Shown: piece after piece, positions 53,620 through 61,907 of the stretch
Layout of the letters: each line of letters starts with the position of its first letter
Position numbering within the stretch: the stretch's first letter is position 1
Notes under the pieces: generated by a model
Seen by the model: the letters and a program-made list of their open reading frames with translations, nothing else
What the model was told of the DNA's origin: nothing
Database searches by the model: none
Translations under genes and position numbers: made by a program
Origin: Cytobacillus oceanisediminis
GTDB lineage: Bacteria > Bacillota > Bacilli > Bacillales > Cytobacillaceae
Length of the DNA: 64,000 bases
NCBI RefSeq assembly: GCF_003182355.1
Contig: NZ_QGTW01000021.1
Location: forward strand, 1-64,000
Direction of reading: 5' to 3'

Positions 53620-54413
53620 TGGAGAAAATGATTTTTGGGCGCTACGTTCCCGCCGATTCTGTCATTCATCGGATGGATCCCCGCTCAAAGCTGATGCTTA
53701 TCTTCTTATTTGTATGCATCGTGTTTCTCGCCAATAATTTGCTAACTTATGGTTTATTAACGGTTTATACCTTTTTTATGATCGCTTTGTCAAAAGTGCC
53801 GTTCAGGTTTATTTATACGGGCTTGAAGCCAGTACTTCTGCTTGTTATTTTTACTTTATTCCTGCACTTATTTTTAACGAAAGAGGGAGAAGTCCTGTTC
53901 CAGTTTGGGTGGCTAACCATTTACGAAGAAGGGTTAAGGCAGGGTATCTTTATTTCATTGCGCTTTTTCCTGCTGATTCTAATGACTTCCATTCTGACAT
54001 TAACTACGACACCGATTGAAATAACAGACGGCCTTGAAAGTTTGCTTGCTCCTTTGAATAAGATTAAGTTTCCGGTTCATGAGCTGGCTCTAATGATGTC
54101 TATTTCTCTTCGGTTTATCCCAACCCTCATGCAGGAAACGGACAAGATTATGAAGGCACAGACAGCAAGGGGAGTTGATTTTGCGAGCGGCCCTATTAAA
54201 GACCGGGTTAAAGCCATAATTCCGCTGCTGATCCCTTTGTTTGTCAGTTCTTTTAAAAGGGCAGAGGAGCTTGCTGTGGCGATGGAGGCACGAGGGTACA
54301 GAGGCGGGGAAGGAAGAACGAAATACAGGCAGCTTAGCTGGGGTCTAAAGGATACAGGAATGCTTGCTCTGCTTGCAGCATTGACCCTTGTGTTATTTCT
54401 GCTGCGGACGTAA
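53616..54413 (+). CDS. ecfT: EcfT, energy-coupling factor transmembrane protein
   Basis: EcfT connects the two ATPases with the S component. The 265-aa protein has several membrane helices in the first half and the two cytoplasmic coupling helices with the Ala-Arg-Gly motifs KAQTARGVDF and AMEARGYRGGEGR. ATG 53616 overlaps the ecfA2 stop and gives the same length as B. subtilis; the frame from 53553 is not supported. It is followed 12 nt later by truA. Confidence 0.95.
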   Translation: MMEKMIFGRYVPADSVIHRMDPRSKLMLIFLFVCIVFLANNLLTYGLLTVYTFFMIALSKVPFRFIYTGLKPVLLLVIFTLFLHLFLTKEGEVLFQFGWLTIYEEGLRQGIFISLRFFLLILMTSILTLTTTPIEITDGLESLLAPLNKIKFPVHELALMMSISLRFIPTLMQETDKIMKAQTARGVDFASGPIKDRVKAIIPLLIPLFVSSFKRAEELAVAMEARGYRGGEGRTKYRQLSWGLKDTGMLALLAALTLVLFLLRT

Positions 54414-54425
54414 TGGAGCTGAATT

Positions 54426-55163
54426 ATGCCAAGATTTAAATGTATCGTTACTTATGATGGCACCCTTTTTGCCGGCTATCAGGTTCAGCCGAATAAGCGG
54501 ACCGTACAGGGAGAGCTGGAGAGGGCATTGAAGAAGATTCATAAGGGAGAAGACATAAGGGTCACAGCCTCTGGAAGAACCGATGCTGGCGTCCATGCAA
54601 GAGGCCAGGTGATTCATTTTGATTCGCCACTAAATATTCCTCTTGAAAAATGGGAGATTGCCCTGAATTCGCTGTTGCCGGATGATGTGGCGGTTATAGG
54701 GGCTGCCAGAGCTGCTGAGGACTTCCATGTCCGCTTTGATGCCAAAGGAAAGGAATACCGGTACCTTGTGCATTTATCGTCCAGGAGGGATCCTTTTAAA
54801 CGCCACTATGCTTATCAATTTCCTTATGCTTTAAATATTGATTCTATAAAAAAAGCAGCAGCGGGCTTAGTAGGGACACATGATTTTACAAGCTTTTGTT
54901 CAGCAAAGACGGAAGTGGAAGACAAGGTAAGGGAAATCCAGGAGATAGAGGTATTGGAAGAAGGAGACATGCTGATCTTTCGTTTTAAAGGCACTGGTTT
55001 TTTATACAATATGGTCCGTATACTCACCGGCACTCTTTTGGAGGTTGGGTCCGGGGAAAGAGACGCGGATTCCATGCCTGCCATTATCGAGGAGAAAAAC
55101 AGATCTGCTGCAGGGAAAACAGCACCACCTCAGGGTTTATATTTATGGAAAGTTTTTTATTAA
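54426..55163 (+). CDS. truA: TruA, tRNA pseudouridine(38-40) synthase
   Basis: TruA isomerises uridines 38-40 in the anticodon arm. The 245-aa protein has the N-terminal YDGTLFAGYQVQPNKRTVQGE, the catalytic motif SGRTDAGVHA with Asp53, and the C-terminal FLYNMVRILTGTLLEVG. It starts 12 nt after ecfT and keeps the conserved place between ecfT and rplM. Confidence 0.96.
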   Translation: MPRFKCIVTYDGTLFAGYQVQPNKRTVQGELERALKKIHKGEDIRVTASGRTDAGVHARGQVIHFDSPLNIPLEKWEIALNSLLPDDVAVIGAARAAEDFHVRFDAKGKEYRYLVHLSSRRDPFKRHYAYQFPYALNIDSIKKAAAGLVGTHDFTSFCSAKTEVEDKVREIQEIEVLEEGDMLIFRFKGTGFLYNMVRILTGTLLEVGSGERDADSMPAIIEEKNRSAAGKTAPPQGLYLWKVFY

Positions 55164-55263
55164 AATATTGGAAAATAACAGCGGGGAACCACGGGGCCGC
55201 GTTGTAAAGCCAAATCTTTTAAAAAAAAGATCTTAAAACAACTAAACCAGGTGTAACATTCCC

Positions 55264-55292
55264 TTGACATTGGACTGTCAAAGTTATAATAT
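55264..55292 (+). promoter_or_regulatory. SigA promoter of rplM-rpsI
   Basis: TTGACA (55264-55269) is followed at 17 bp by TAATAT (55287-55292); an overlapping TATAAT (55285-55290) is at only 15 bp. Leader of about 100 nt to rplM. Confidence 0.75.
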
Positions 55293-55299
55293 AGCATAT

Positions 55300-55390
55300 G
55301 GTATTATTATTAAAACCACGATAAGCCCCGGAACTTATTGTGTCGAATATATTAAACCAAAATGATTAATGATGGATTTATTAGGAGGGA
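55300..55390 (+). promoter_or_regulatory. Possible L13 leader
   Basis: The leader between the rplM promoter and its ribosome binding site contains ACCACGATAAGCCCCGGAAC and AGGGA parts that could form the short hairpin known in front of rplM in Bacillus (L13 leader). I cannot draw the structure with certainty. Confidence 0.35.
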
Positions 55391-55395
55391 AACTG

Positions 55396-55833
55396 ATGCG
55401 TACAACGTTTATGGCGAATTCAAATAATATCGAACGTAAATGGTACGTGGTTGATGCTGAAGGCAAAACTCTAGGTCGTCTTGCTAGTGAAGTAGCATCA
55501 ATCTTACGTGGTAAACATAAACCAACTTATACACCACATGTAGATACTGGTGATCATGTTATTCTTATCAATGTTTCAAAAATCGAACTTACTGGGAAAA
55601 AGCTTACTGACAAGATCTACTACCGTCACAGCATGCACCCAGGCGGTCTTAAAACAAGAACTGCTCTTGAAATGCGTACAAACTACCCTGAGAGAATGTT
55701 AGAGCTTGCTATCAAAGGCATGCTTCCAAAGAACTCTCTTGGCCGTCAAATGTTCAAGAAATTACACGTATATGCTGGTAGCGAACATCCGCACCAAGCA
55801 CAACAACCTGAAGTTTACGAACTTCGTGGATAA
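55396..55833 (+). CDS. rplM: 50S ribosomal protein L13
   Basis: L13 is an early assembly protein. The 145-aa protein starts MRTTFMANSNNIERKWYVV at ATG 55396, 6 nt after TTAGGAGGG; the frame from 55369 includes that site. It has TYTPHVDTGDHVILINV and the signature region around MLPKNSLGRQMFKKLHVY. Confidence 0.97.
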   Translation: MRTTFMANSNNIERKWYVVDAEGKTLGRLASEVASILRGKHKPTYTPHVDTGDHVILINVSKIELTGKKLTDKIYYRHSMHPGGLKTRTALEMRTNYPERMLELAIKGMLPKNSLGRQMFKKLHVYAGSEHPHQAQQPEVYELRG

Positions 55834-55853
55834 TTTTTAGGGAGGTTATTAAC

Positions 55854-56246
55854 TTGGCACAGGTTCAATATATTGGTACTGGTCGTCGTAAGAGCTCCGT
55901 TGCACGTGTTCGTTTAGTTCCAGGCGACGGTAAAATCATCATCAATGGTCGTGAAATCACAGATTACATTCCTTTTGCAGCTTTACGTGAAGTTGTAAAA
56001 CAACCGCTTGTAGCTACTGAAACTCTTAACAGCTACGACATTCTTGTAAATGTAAACGGCGGTGGATACACTGGTCAAGCTGGCGCAATCCGCCACGGTA
56101 TCGCTCGTGCATTGCTTCAAGCTGACCCAGAATTCCGTCCAACATTAAAGCGCGCAGGACTATTAACTCGTGACGCACGTATGAAAGAGCGTAAGAAATA
56201 CGGTCTTAAAGGTGCTCGTCGTGCTCCTCAGTTCTCAAAGCGTTAA
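55854..56246 (+). CDS. rpsI: 30S ribosomal protein S9
   Basis: S9 reaches the P-site tRNA with its basic tail. The 130-aa protein begins at TTG 55854 (MAQVQYIGTGRRKSSVARV) after AGGGAGG and ends ARRAPQFSKR, the functional SKR terminus. The signature GGGYTGQAGAIRHGIARAL is intact. Cotranscribed with rplM. Confidence 0.97.
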   Translation: MAQVQYIGTGRRKSSVARVRLVPGDGKIIINGREITDYIPFAALREVVKQPLVATETLNSYDILVNVNGGGYTGQAGAIRHGIARALLQADPEFRPTLKRAGLLTRDARMKERKKYGLKGARRAPQFSKR

Positions 56247-56261
56247 TTTTCAACGGCTCAA

Positions 56262-56296
56262 AGGCTCTCAACCGTTTTGGTTGGGGGTCTTTTTAT
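56262..56296 (+). terminator. Terminator after rpsI
   Basis: GGCTCTCAACC (56263-56273) pairs with GGTTGGGGGTC (56279-56289) over a GTTTT loop, followed by TTTTTATATTT. Confidence 0.88.
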
Positions 56297-56394
56297 ATTT
56301 CTATAAAAGGTTTTATTTCTGTTTTATTTTGAACCGCGGGCGATAGCTTAATGTATATCAAATTAAAGCGTTGAAAAAGTATGTACCTCAGCAA

Positions 56395-56441
56395 CCTCAA
56401 AAAGAACCGTTCCGGACTAGGGAGATCGGTTCTTTTTGAGG
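56395..56441. terminator. Second, bidirectional hairpin downstream of rpsI
   Basis: CCTCAAAAAGAACCG (56395-56409) and CGGTTCTTTTTGAGG (56427-56441) form a perfect 15-bp inverted repeat with a 17-nt loop. The A5 and T5 runs are inside the stem. It may be a backup terminator for either direction. Confidence 0.6.
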
Positions 56442-56854
56442 TTTTAACTATAGAAATCCACAGTCCAAATAAATGGGTAAAAGTAACGAAATTTGCAGCA
56501 TTAACACAGCCAGCGGCAAAACAAGAATAGCGTATCATTTTACAAATGGACCAACTATTATAGGTACCGTTCACTGTAAGGTGCCGATTGTCGCATATTG
56601 TCGCTATAAGTAGACCATACAGAAAGTGGGAATTTTTATTTCCGCAAATATCGTCCTTAGAAGGGATAATCCTGCGTGAGAGAGTCTAAGAGGACGCTCA
56701 TACAGGATGTTAGCGTTTTCATTCACTATCTCGCCTTTATCCTGCAGACTTTCCGATATACCCTTGAATATGAATTTCAGCATGTTACGATAGATAACGT
56801 TGAAAAAATACGAACGGTTTTACGAACAGAATGATCATCTTAAGGAGGATGTCC
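56442..56854. other. Non-coding region before proI
   Basis: About 410 bp with no gene. It holds an imperfect 12-bp hairpin, ATCCTGCGTGAG (56669-56680) with CTCATACAGGAT (56697-56708), and a further TATCCTGC copy near 56740. A short minus-strand frame at 56293-56574 has no ribosome binding site. No convincing promoter is visible. Confidence 0.6.
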
Positions 56855-57697
56855 ATGTTAGAAAATAAAACGATTGCTTTTTTAGGGGCAGGTTCAATGG
56901 CAGAGTCAATGATTTCAGGCGTTATTACAGCTGGAAAAATGCCTGCAGATCAGGTTTATGTAACAAACAAGAGCAATGCAGGCAGACTTGATGAAATTCA
57001 TGCAAAGTACGGTGTTCAGGCTATACCGCAGTGCGAGCTGCCATTTGGAAAGATTGACTTGTTTATTTTAGCCATGAAACCAAAGGGTGCAGAAGAAGCT
57101 CTTCATTCTATTAAAGACAAACTAAAACCTAACCAGGTGATCCTTTCTGTATTAGCAGGCATTACAACAGAGTTTATGGAAGAGCATTTAAATATTGGCC
57201 AGCAGGTTGTCCGTGTTATGCCGAATACGTCAAGCATGATTCAGGAATCCGCTACAGCTGTGGTGGCAGGCAAGCATACAAGCATGGCTAATGTTGAATT
57301 GATTAAAGAGCTGCTTGAATGCATGGGTGAGGTTTATATCATCGATGAAGACCAAATGGATGTATTTACGGGTTTAGCTGGAAGCGGTCCTGCCTACTTC
57401 TATTATCTGATGGAAAATATGGAACGCGTAGGGGTAGAAAAAGGTATGGATGAGGAAACGGTTCGGAAAATTGTGGCGCAAACTATTTTCGGTGCTGCAA
57501 AGATGGTACTGGAAAAAGAAGAAGCACCTACTTCACTTAGGGAAAAAGTAACTTCACCTAACGGCACAACAGCATCGGGGCTTGAGGCGCTAAGGAAATA
57601 TAAAGGCGGGGAAGCTATCTCACAGGCAGTCGAACATGCTGCTAAACGCTCGAAGGAAATCAGCAAGGAGTTGGAAGGTGCACTTGTCACTTCCTAA
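56855..57697 (+). CDS. proI: Pyrroline-5-carboxylate reductase
   Basis: This enzyme makes proline from pyrroline-5-carboxylate with NAD(P)H. The 280-aa protein has the Rossmann motif FLGAGSMAE near residue 10, VRVMPNTS and the C-terminal signature VTSPNGTTASGLEALRKY. ATG 56855 is 6 nt after AAGGAGG; ATGs at 56849 and 56831 are too near or upstream of it. The symbol proI rather than proC/proG is by analogy. It precedes proB-proA, giving a full proline pathway here. Confidence 0.92.
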   Translation: MLENKTIAFLGAGSMAESMISGVITAGKMPADQVYVTNKSNAGRLDEIHAKYGVQAIPQCELPFGKIDLFILAMKPKGAEEALHSIKDKLKPNQVILSVLAGITTEFMEEHLNIGQQVVRVMPNTSSMIQESATAVVAGKHTSMANVELIKELLECMGEVYIIDEDQMDVFTGLAGSGPAYFYYLMENMERVGVEKGMDEETVRKIVAQTIFGAAKMVLEKEEAPTSLREKVTSPNGTTASGLEALRKYKGGEAISQAVEHAAKRSKEISKELEGALVTS

Positions 57698-57707
57698 TCT
57701 TAATAAA

Positions 57708-57869
57708 AGAAGTTCATAAATTCCGGGAAAAACAGCGGTCGAATTCTTGTCGCAATGACACTCCGGTCCATATGTTTAGTAAATACGGCCCGCTATATCG
57801 ATCCGTGAACTTCTCGGCTCTTTTTTTCCTCATTTATGAACCGTAATTATGTAGGCTGTAATAGTTCAC
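57708..57869 (+). promoter_or_regulatory. Structured leader of proB with competing pairings
   Basis: AGAAGTTCA (57708-57716) pairs with TGAACTTCT (57806-57814), and CGGCTCTTTTTTT follows. The same 5' arm, as GTTCATAAAT (57712-57721), can instead pair with ATTTATGAAC (57832-57841). GTGAACT (57805-57811) can pair with AGTTCAC (57863-57869), next to the proB ribosome binding site. No T-box sequence (GGTGGNACCGCG) is present, unlike the known proBA leader of B. subtilis. Function is inferred. Confidence 0.5.
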
Positions 57870-57881
57870 AGGAGGTATTGG

Positions 57882-59006
57882 ATGTTTAAAAAAGAAAAAC
57901 AGATAAAAAGAGTTGTTATTAAGATTGGAAGCAGCTCATTAACAAGCATGCACGGAGAGATCAGCCGCAGGAAGCTTGAAAATCTTGCGGAGCAAATTGT
58001 GGCATTGAAGGATGCCGGATATGAAACAGCAGTGGTTTCATCAGGTGCTGTAGCGGCAGGCTATCGCAAGCTTGGCTGTATTGACCGGCCGTCATCACTC
58101 CCGGAAAAGCAGGCTGCAGCTTCAATTGGCCAGGGGCTACTAATGGAATCTTACTCAGAACTCTTTTTATCTCACGGATATGTGGCTTCACAAATATTAA
58201 TTACAAGAAGCGACTTTTCCGATGAAGTACGTTATGGAAATATGCATAACACAATGAATGTGCTATTGGAGAGAGGAATCATTCCGATTATTAATGAAAA
58301 TGATACGGTTACAGTCGACCGGTTAAGATTTGGGGACAATGATACCCTTGCTGCGAAGGTTGCAGGCCTCATTGATGCTGATCTGCTCATCATTTTGTCG
58401 GATATTGACGGCCTCTATGACAGCAATCCAAATGACAATCCTAATGCAAAGCTTCTGGAAAACGTCCATTCCATTACACCGGAAATTGAAGCGGCAGCTG
58501 GCGGTTCAGGAAGTGCAGTTGGAACAGGAGGCATGAAATCAAAGATCCAGGCAGTAAAAATTGCAATGGCTGCAGGAATCGTTTCCTTTTTAGGAAAAGC
58601 GGGAACCGAGAATATTCTAATGGATGCTGTAGAAGGTGCTGCCAAAGGAACCTATTTTGAACAGGAATCAGATGCTTTTAACCTCGATAATCAGAAACAG
58701 TGGATTGCTTTCCATTCCGGTCCTGAAGGGAAGGTTACAATTAGCTCTAACGCCAAAACGGCAATTATCGATAAAAATGAAAACCTGTACCGTTCAGATA
58801 TCCAGGATGTTACGGGTCGATTCAAGGATGGTGCGGTAGTCCGTATCCTGGATGAAGAAGGAAAAGAGATCGGCCTCGGCAGAGTTAATTTTTCAAATGA
58901 ACAGCTTAATGAAGTGGCAGCGGAGGATGAAAAAGAGTTAGAACCGGCCATTGCACAAGAAACATTTGTGTGTTCACGTGATTTTAAATTACCAGCACTT
59001 GTTTAA
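57882..59006 (+). CDS. proB: Glutamate 5-kinase
   Basis: ProB phosphorylates glutamate, the first and usually proline-inhibited step of proline synthesis. The 374-aa protein has the amino-acid kinase domain (VVIKIGSSSLT, NENDTVTVDRLRFGDNDTL, GTGGMKSKIQAV) and a C-terminal PUA domain (about 280-360). GGAGG lies 7 nt before ATG 57882. proA follows 24 nt later. Confidence 0.96.
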   Translation: MFKKEKQIKRVVIKIGSSSLTSMHGEISRRKLENLAEQIVALKDAGYETAVVSSGAVAAGYRKLGCIDRPSSLPEKQAAASIGQGLLMESYSELFLSHGYVASQILITRSDFSDEVRYGNMHNTMNVLLERGIIPIINENDTVTVDRLRFGDNDTLAAKVAGLIDADLLIILSDIDGLYDSNPNDNPNAKLLENVHSITPEIEAAAGGSGSAVGTGGMKSKIQAVKIAMAAGIVSFLGKAGTENILMDAVEGAAKGTYFEQESDAFNLDNQKQWIAFHSGPEGKVTISSNAKTAIIDKNENLYRSDIQDVTGRFKDGAVVRILDEEGKEIGLGRVNFSNEQLNEVAAEDEKELEPAIAQETFVCSRDFKLPALV

Positions 59007-59030
59007 TGCAATTAAATTAGGAGGGATTCA

Positions 59031-60299
59031 ATGACTACTGCAGCAGCAGTAAAGACAAATAAAGTAGAAGAACAGGCAAAAAAGGCAAGAAAGGCTGCCA
59101 AAAGTTTAAGTATTTTAACGACAGAAGAGAAAAATGAAGCACTTCGTACAGTAGCAGATGCTTTGGAAACAGGATATGAATCGATTATTTCAGCAAATCT
59201 TATTGATTTAAAAAATGGAGAAGAAAAAGGGTTTGAACAGGCGTTTATGGATCGCCTTTCCCTTAATAAAGAACGCATTTTTGATTTTGCGGAAGGCCTT
59301 CGCCAGGTCGCAGACCTTCCTGACCCAATTGGAGATGTAATGTCAGGCTGGACATTGGATAACGGCTTGAAGGTGGAAGAAGTACGTGTTCCGCTTGGCG
59401 TCATTGGCATGATTTACGAAGCACGCCCGAATGTGACTGCAGATGCAGCAGGATTGGCTCTGAAATCAGGCAACGCCATTGTGCTAAAAGGCGGTTCTTC
59501 TGCTCTTAATTCAAATAAAGCCATTGTGGAAATTATTCATAAAGCACTTGAAGAAACAAGAATACCAAAAAATGCTGTCCAGTTCATTGATACGGTTAAC
59601 AGAGAAGCAACAAAGCAGCTCTTCACAATGAAAGAGCACATCGATGTTTTAATCCCAAGGGGAGGAGCATCTTTAATTAAGGCAGTTGTTGAAAATGCGA
59701 CAGTTCCTGTACTTGAAACAGGAGTAGGTAACTGTCATATCTATGTGGATAAGGATGCAGATACGGAGAAAGCAATCAATATCCTTATTAATGCAAAAAC
59801 AGATCGTCCAGCTGTCTGCAATGCAGCGGAAACGCTGATTGTTCATGAAGCTTGGCTAAACGAGCATAAAGAATTGCTTGCAGAATCGCTTAAAAAGCAT
59901 GGTATCACCGTTCATGGTGACGAGTCAGCAGCTTCTGCTCTTCCAGATGTAAAGCCAGCAACTGAAAGTGATTGGGCGAATGAATATTTAAGCCTGAACC
60001 TAGCTGTAAAAACAGTTAATGATTTGGAAGAAGCGATTGACCATATCGATCAGTATGGTACAAAGCATTCTGAAGCGATTATTACAGAAAATGCAGATAC
60101 AGCAAAGAGGTTTATGCAGCTAACGGATGCAGCGGCACTTTACCATAATGCATCCACAAGGTTTACAGATGGAGGAGCGCTAGGTTTTGGTGCTGAAATC
60201 GGAATATCAACACAAAAACTTCATGCGAGAGGACCTATGGGCCTTCCAGCATTAACAACCCGTAAATATTTAATGTCCGGAAACGGGCAAATTCGATAA
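59031..60299 (+). CDS. proA: Gamma-glutamyl phosphate reductase
   Basis: ProA reduces glutamyl 5-phosphate to the semialdehyde, which cyclises to the ProI substrate. The 422-aa aldehyde-dehydrogenase-fold enzyme has GVIGMIYEARPNVT, VLKGGSSA, the catalytic cysteine in RPAVCNAAE, and GAEIGISTQKLHARGPMGL near the end. AGGAGGG precedes ATG 59031. It forms an operon with proB and ends at a terminator. Confidence 0.96.
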   Translation: MTTAAAVKTNKVEEQAKKARKAAKSLSILTTEEKNEALRTVADALETGYESIISANLIDLKNGEEKGFEQAFMDRLSLNKERIFDFAEGLRQVADLPDPIGDVMSGWTLDNGLKVEEVRVPLGVIGMIYEARPNVTADAAGLALKSGNAIVLKGGSSALNSNKAIVEIIHKALEETRIPKNAVQFIDTVNREATKQLFTMKEHIDVLIPRGGASLIKAVVENATVPVLETGVGNCHIYVDKDADTEKAINILINAKTDRPAVCNAAETLIVHEAWLNEHKELLAESLKKHGITVHGDESAASALPDVKPATESDWANEYLSLNLAVKTVNDLEEAIDHIDQYGTKHSEAIITENADTAKRFMQLTDAAALYHNASTRFTDGGALGFGAEIGISTQKLHARGPMGLPALTTRKYLMSGNGQIR

Positions 60300-60308
60300 G
60301 AACTTATG

Positions 60309-60337
60309 AAAAGCTTCAGCCTGGCTGGAGCTTTTTC
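60309..60337 (+). terminator. Terminator after proA
   Basis: AAAAGCTTCAGC (60309-60320) pairs with GCTGGAGCTTTT (60324-60335) over a 3-nt loop, followed by TCTTAA. It ends the proline gene cluster. Confidence 0.88.
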
Positions 60338-60446
60338 TTAAATAATGCGTCTAGAAATCCATAAAAAATTGGCAGCTGAATCGTGTCTGCTTTTTGTATT
60401 TCTCTCCCGCGGCAGATAAAGACTATCTTCAAGGGGTGAGAAAGCA

Positions 60447-60890
60447 GTGACTGTCATAACGACGTTCAAAGAGAAAAAAAGAGAAAAGCAAATTAAATAT
60501 GAAAAATCAGTCCTTCGGGAAATTTCCATAAAAGCTTTAAAAGAAAAAGTCCAGCAATTCTTTGGCTCGTCAAGGTTTGTATCCGGATTGATGATGAATT
60601 CCGGAATTGAAGAAGCTTGTTACGATGTAGCGATAGAAGCGTATTTACTTGGAGCGAATTACAGCCGTTTTGGGTTCTATGGCGAATCCGTGGATCAAGT
60701 CCGTATAAGGTGTGAAAAAGAACAAAAACATTTAGTGGATACTTTATATAACTTCTTCCTGTACTGGGGTCATGGTTCAGAAGCTATTATGAGCGAATCC
60801 CTTTATTATATGTGCGAGCAATATGTAAACAGCTGGTGGTCAGAAGGATTTAATAAAGGACAAAGAAGGCACAAACTGCGCCTCCACTGA
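60447..60890 (+). CDS. ybaK: YbaK family protein of unknown function (DUF2521)
   Basis: The 147-aa protein corresponds to B. subtilis YbaK, which lies between rpsI and cwlD. Conserved stretches are AIEAYLLGANYSRFGFYGE and the C-terminal WWSEGFNKGQRRHKLRL. No signal peptide or membrane helix is seen, and no function is known. GTG 60447 is 8 nt after AAGGGGTG. Confidence 0.88.
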   Translation: MTVITTFKEKKREKQIKYEKSVLREISIKALKEKVQQFFGSSRFVSGLMMNSGIEEACYDVAIEAYLLGANYSRFGFYGESVDQVRIRCEKEQKHLVDTLYNFFLYWGHGSEAIMSESLYYMCEQYVNSWWSEGFNKGQRRHKLRLH

Positions 60891-61022
60891 TTGCCAACCT
60901 TTACGAAGAACTTTAGCTGGTCTCATTGCCTGTATTAAAGGGCTGCGCTGTCCCTTTTCGAAGTTCTAGAATTCCTCCTTGTCCCATATATTGAAATGAG
61001 GATAAGCAGGAGGGATTGATTA

Positions 61023-61751
61023 GTGCATATGAAGAAAAAATTAAAAATAAGCGGGTTTGCGATCGGGCTTATTGTCCTTTTTCTTATTTTACAATATGAT
61101 TTTTCGGATGATGATTCTTGGGATTCGTGGAATCTGCCTTTAACAGGAAAGATCATCTTGCTTGACCCAGGCCATGGGGGTCCAGATGGCGGTGCTGGGG
61201 ATGAAGGCGCACTCGAGAAAGATATCGCCCTTGATGTTTCTTTAAAAGTGAGAGACTACCTTCAGGAACAAGGAGCGCTTGTGATTATGACAAGGGAAGG
61301 TGACCAGGACCTTGCACCTGAGGGGACCAGGGGATACAGCAGGCGAAAAGTGGAAGACCTGAAGAAGAGGCTTGAAATGATTAATACTTCTGATTCCGAT
61401 TTTTACGTAAGCATCCATTTGAATTCGATTCCCTCTCCCCGATGGAGAGGGGCTCAGACCTTTTACGCACCTGGTATTAAGGAAAACGCCAAAGCAGCAA
61501 AATTCATTCAGGACGAGTTTCGCCGCAACCTGGAGAATACCACCCGGAATTCCAAACCGCTGAATAATGTTTATATATTAAAATACGCTAAAAAACCGGG
61601 TGTCTTAGTTGAAGTAGGATTTTTATCAAACCCGAGTGAAAGAGCCAGCCTGAAAACAGAGGATTATCAAAATAAAATTGCTGCTTCCATTTATAATGGA
61701 ATTATGCGCTATTATACAAATGAAAAAGAGTTAGTAGAGAAGTGGGAATGA
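61023..61751 (+). CDS. cwlD: CwlD, N-acetylmuramoyl-L-alanine amidase of spore cortex
   Basis: CwlD, with PdaA, makes the muramic-delta-lactam of spore cortex that germination enzymes recognise. The 242-aa protein has an N-terminal membrane anchor (about 8-24) and an Amidase_3 domain with zinc ligands in DPGHGGPDGG (His51), EKDIALD (Glu65) and SIHLNS (His132), and catalytic Glu197 in VEVGFLSN. GTG 61023 is 8 nt after AGGAGGG; ATG 61029 is 14 nt away. Confidence 0.94.
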   Translation: MHMKKKLKISGFAIGLIVLFLILQYDFSDDDSWDSWNLPLTGKIILLDPGHGGPDGGAGDEGALEKDIALDVSLKVRDYLQEQGALVIMTREGDQDLAPEGTRGYSRRKVEDLKKRLEMINTSDSDFYVSIHLNSIPSPRWRGAQTFYAPGIKENAKAAKFIQDEFRRNLENTTRNSKPLNNVYILKYAKKPGVLVEVGFLSNPSERASLKTEDYQNKIAASIYNGIMRYYTNEKELVEKWE

Positions 61752-61787
61752 AAAGGTGCTGAAACGGCATCTTTTTCCTTTTTTTTA
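61752..61787 (+). terminator. Terminator after cwlD
   Basis: AAAGGTGC (61752-61759) pairs with GCATCTTT (61767-61774) across a 7-nt loop and is followed by TTCCTTTTTTTT, directly at the cwlD stop. Confidence 0.85.
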
Positions 61788-61907
61788 GCGTTGTACATAA
61801 TTAAGCAGGGGAATAGTGATTAAAAATAGGATGTGATAGAATTAACAGTAAAGAATTTTCAATATGCTATACTAAAATGGAAACGAATTCAAAAGGCGGG
61901 TGCAATT

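Noticed and set aside
57698..57881. T-box upstream of proB
   Set aside because: Expected from B. subtilis proBA, but the conserved GGTGGNACCGCG sequence is absent.
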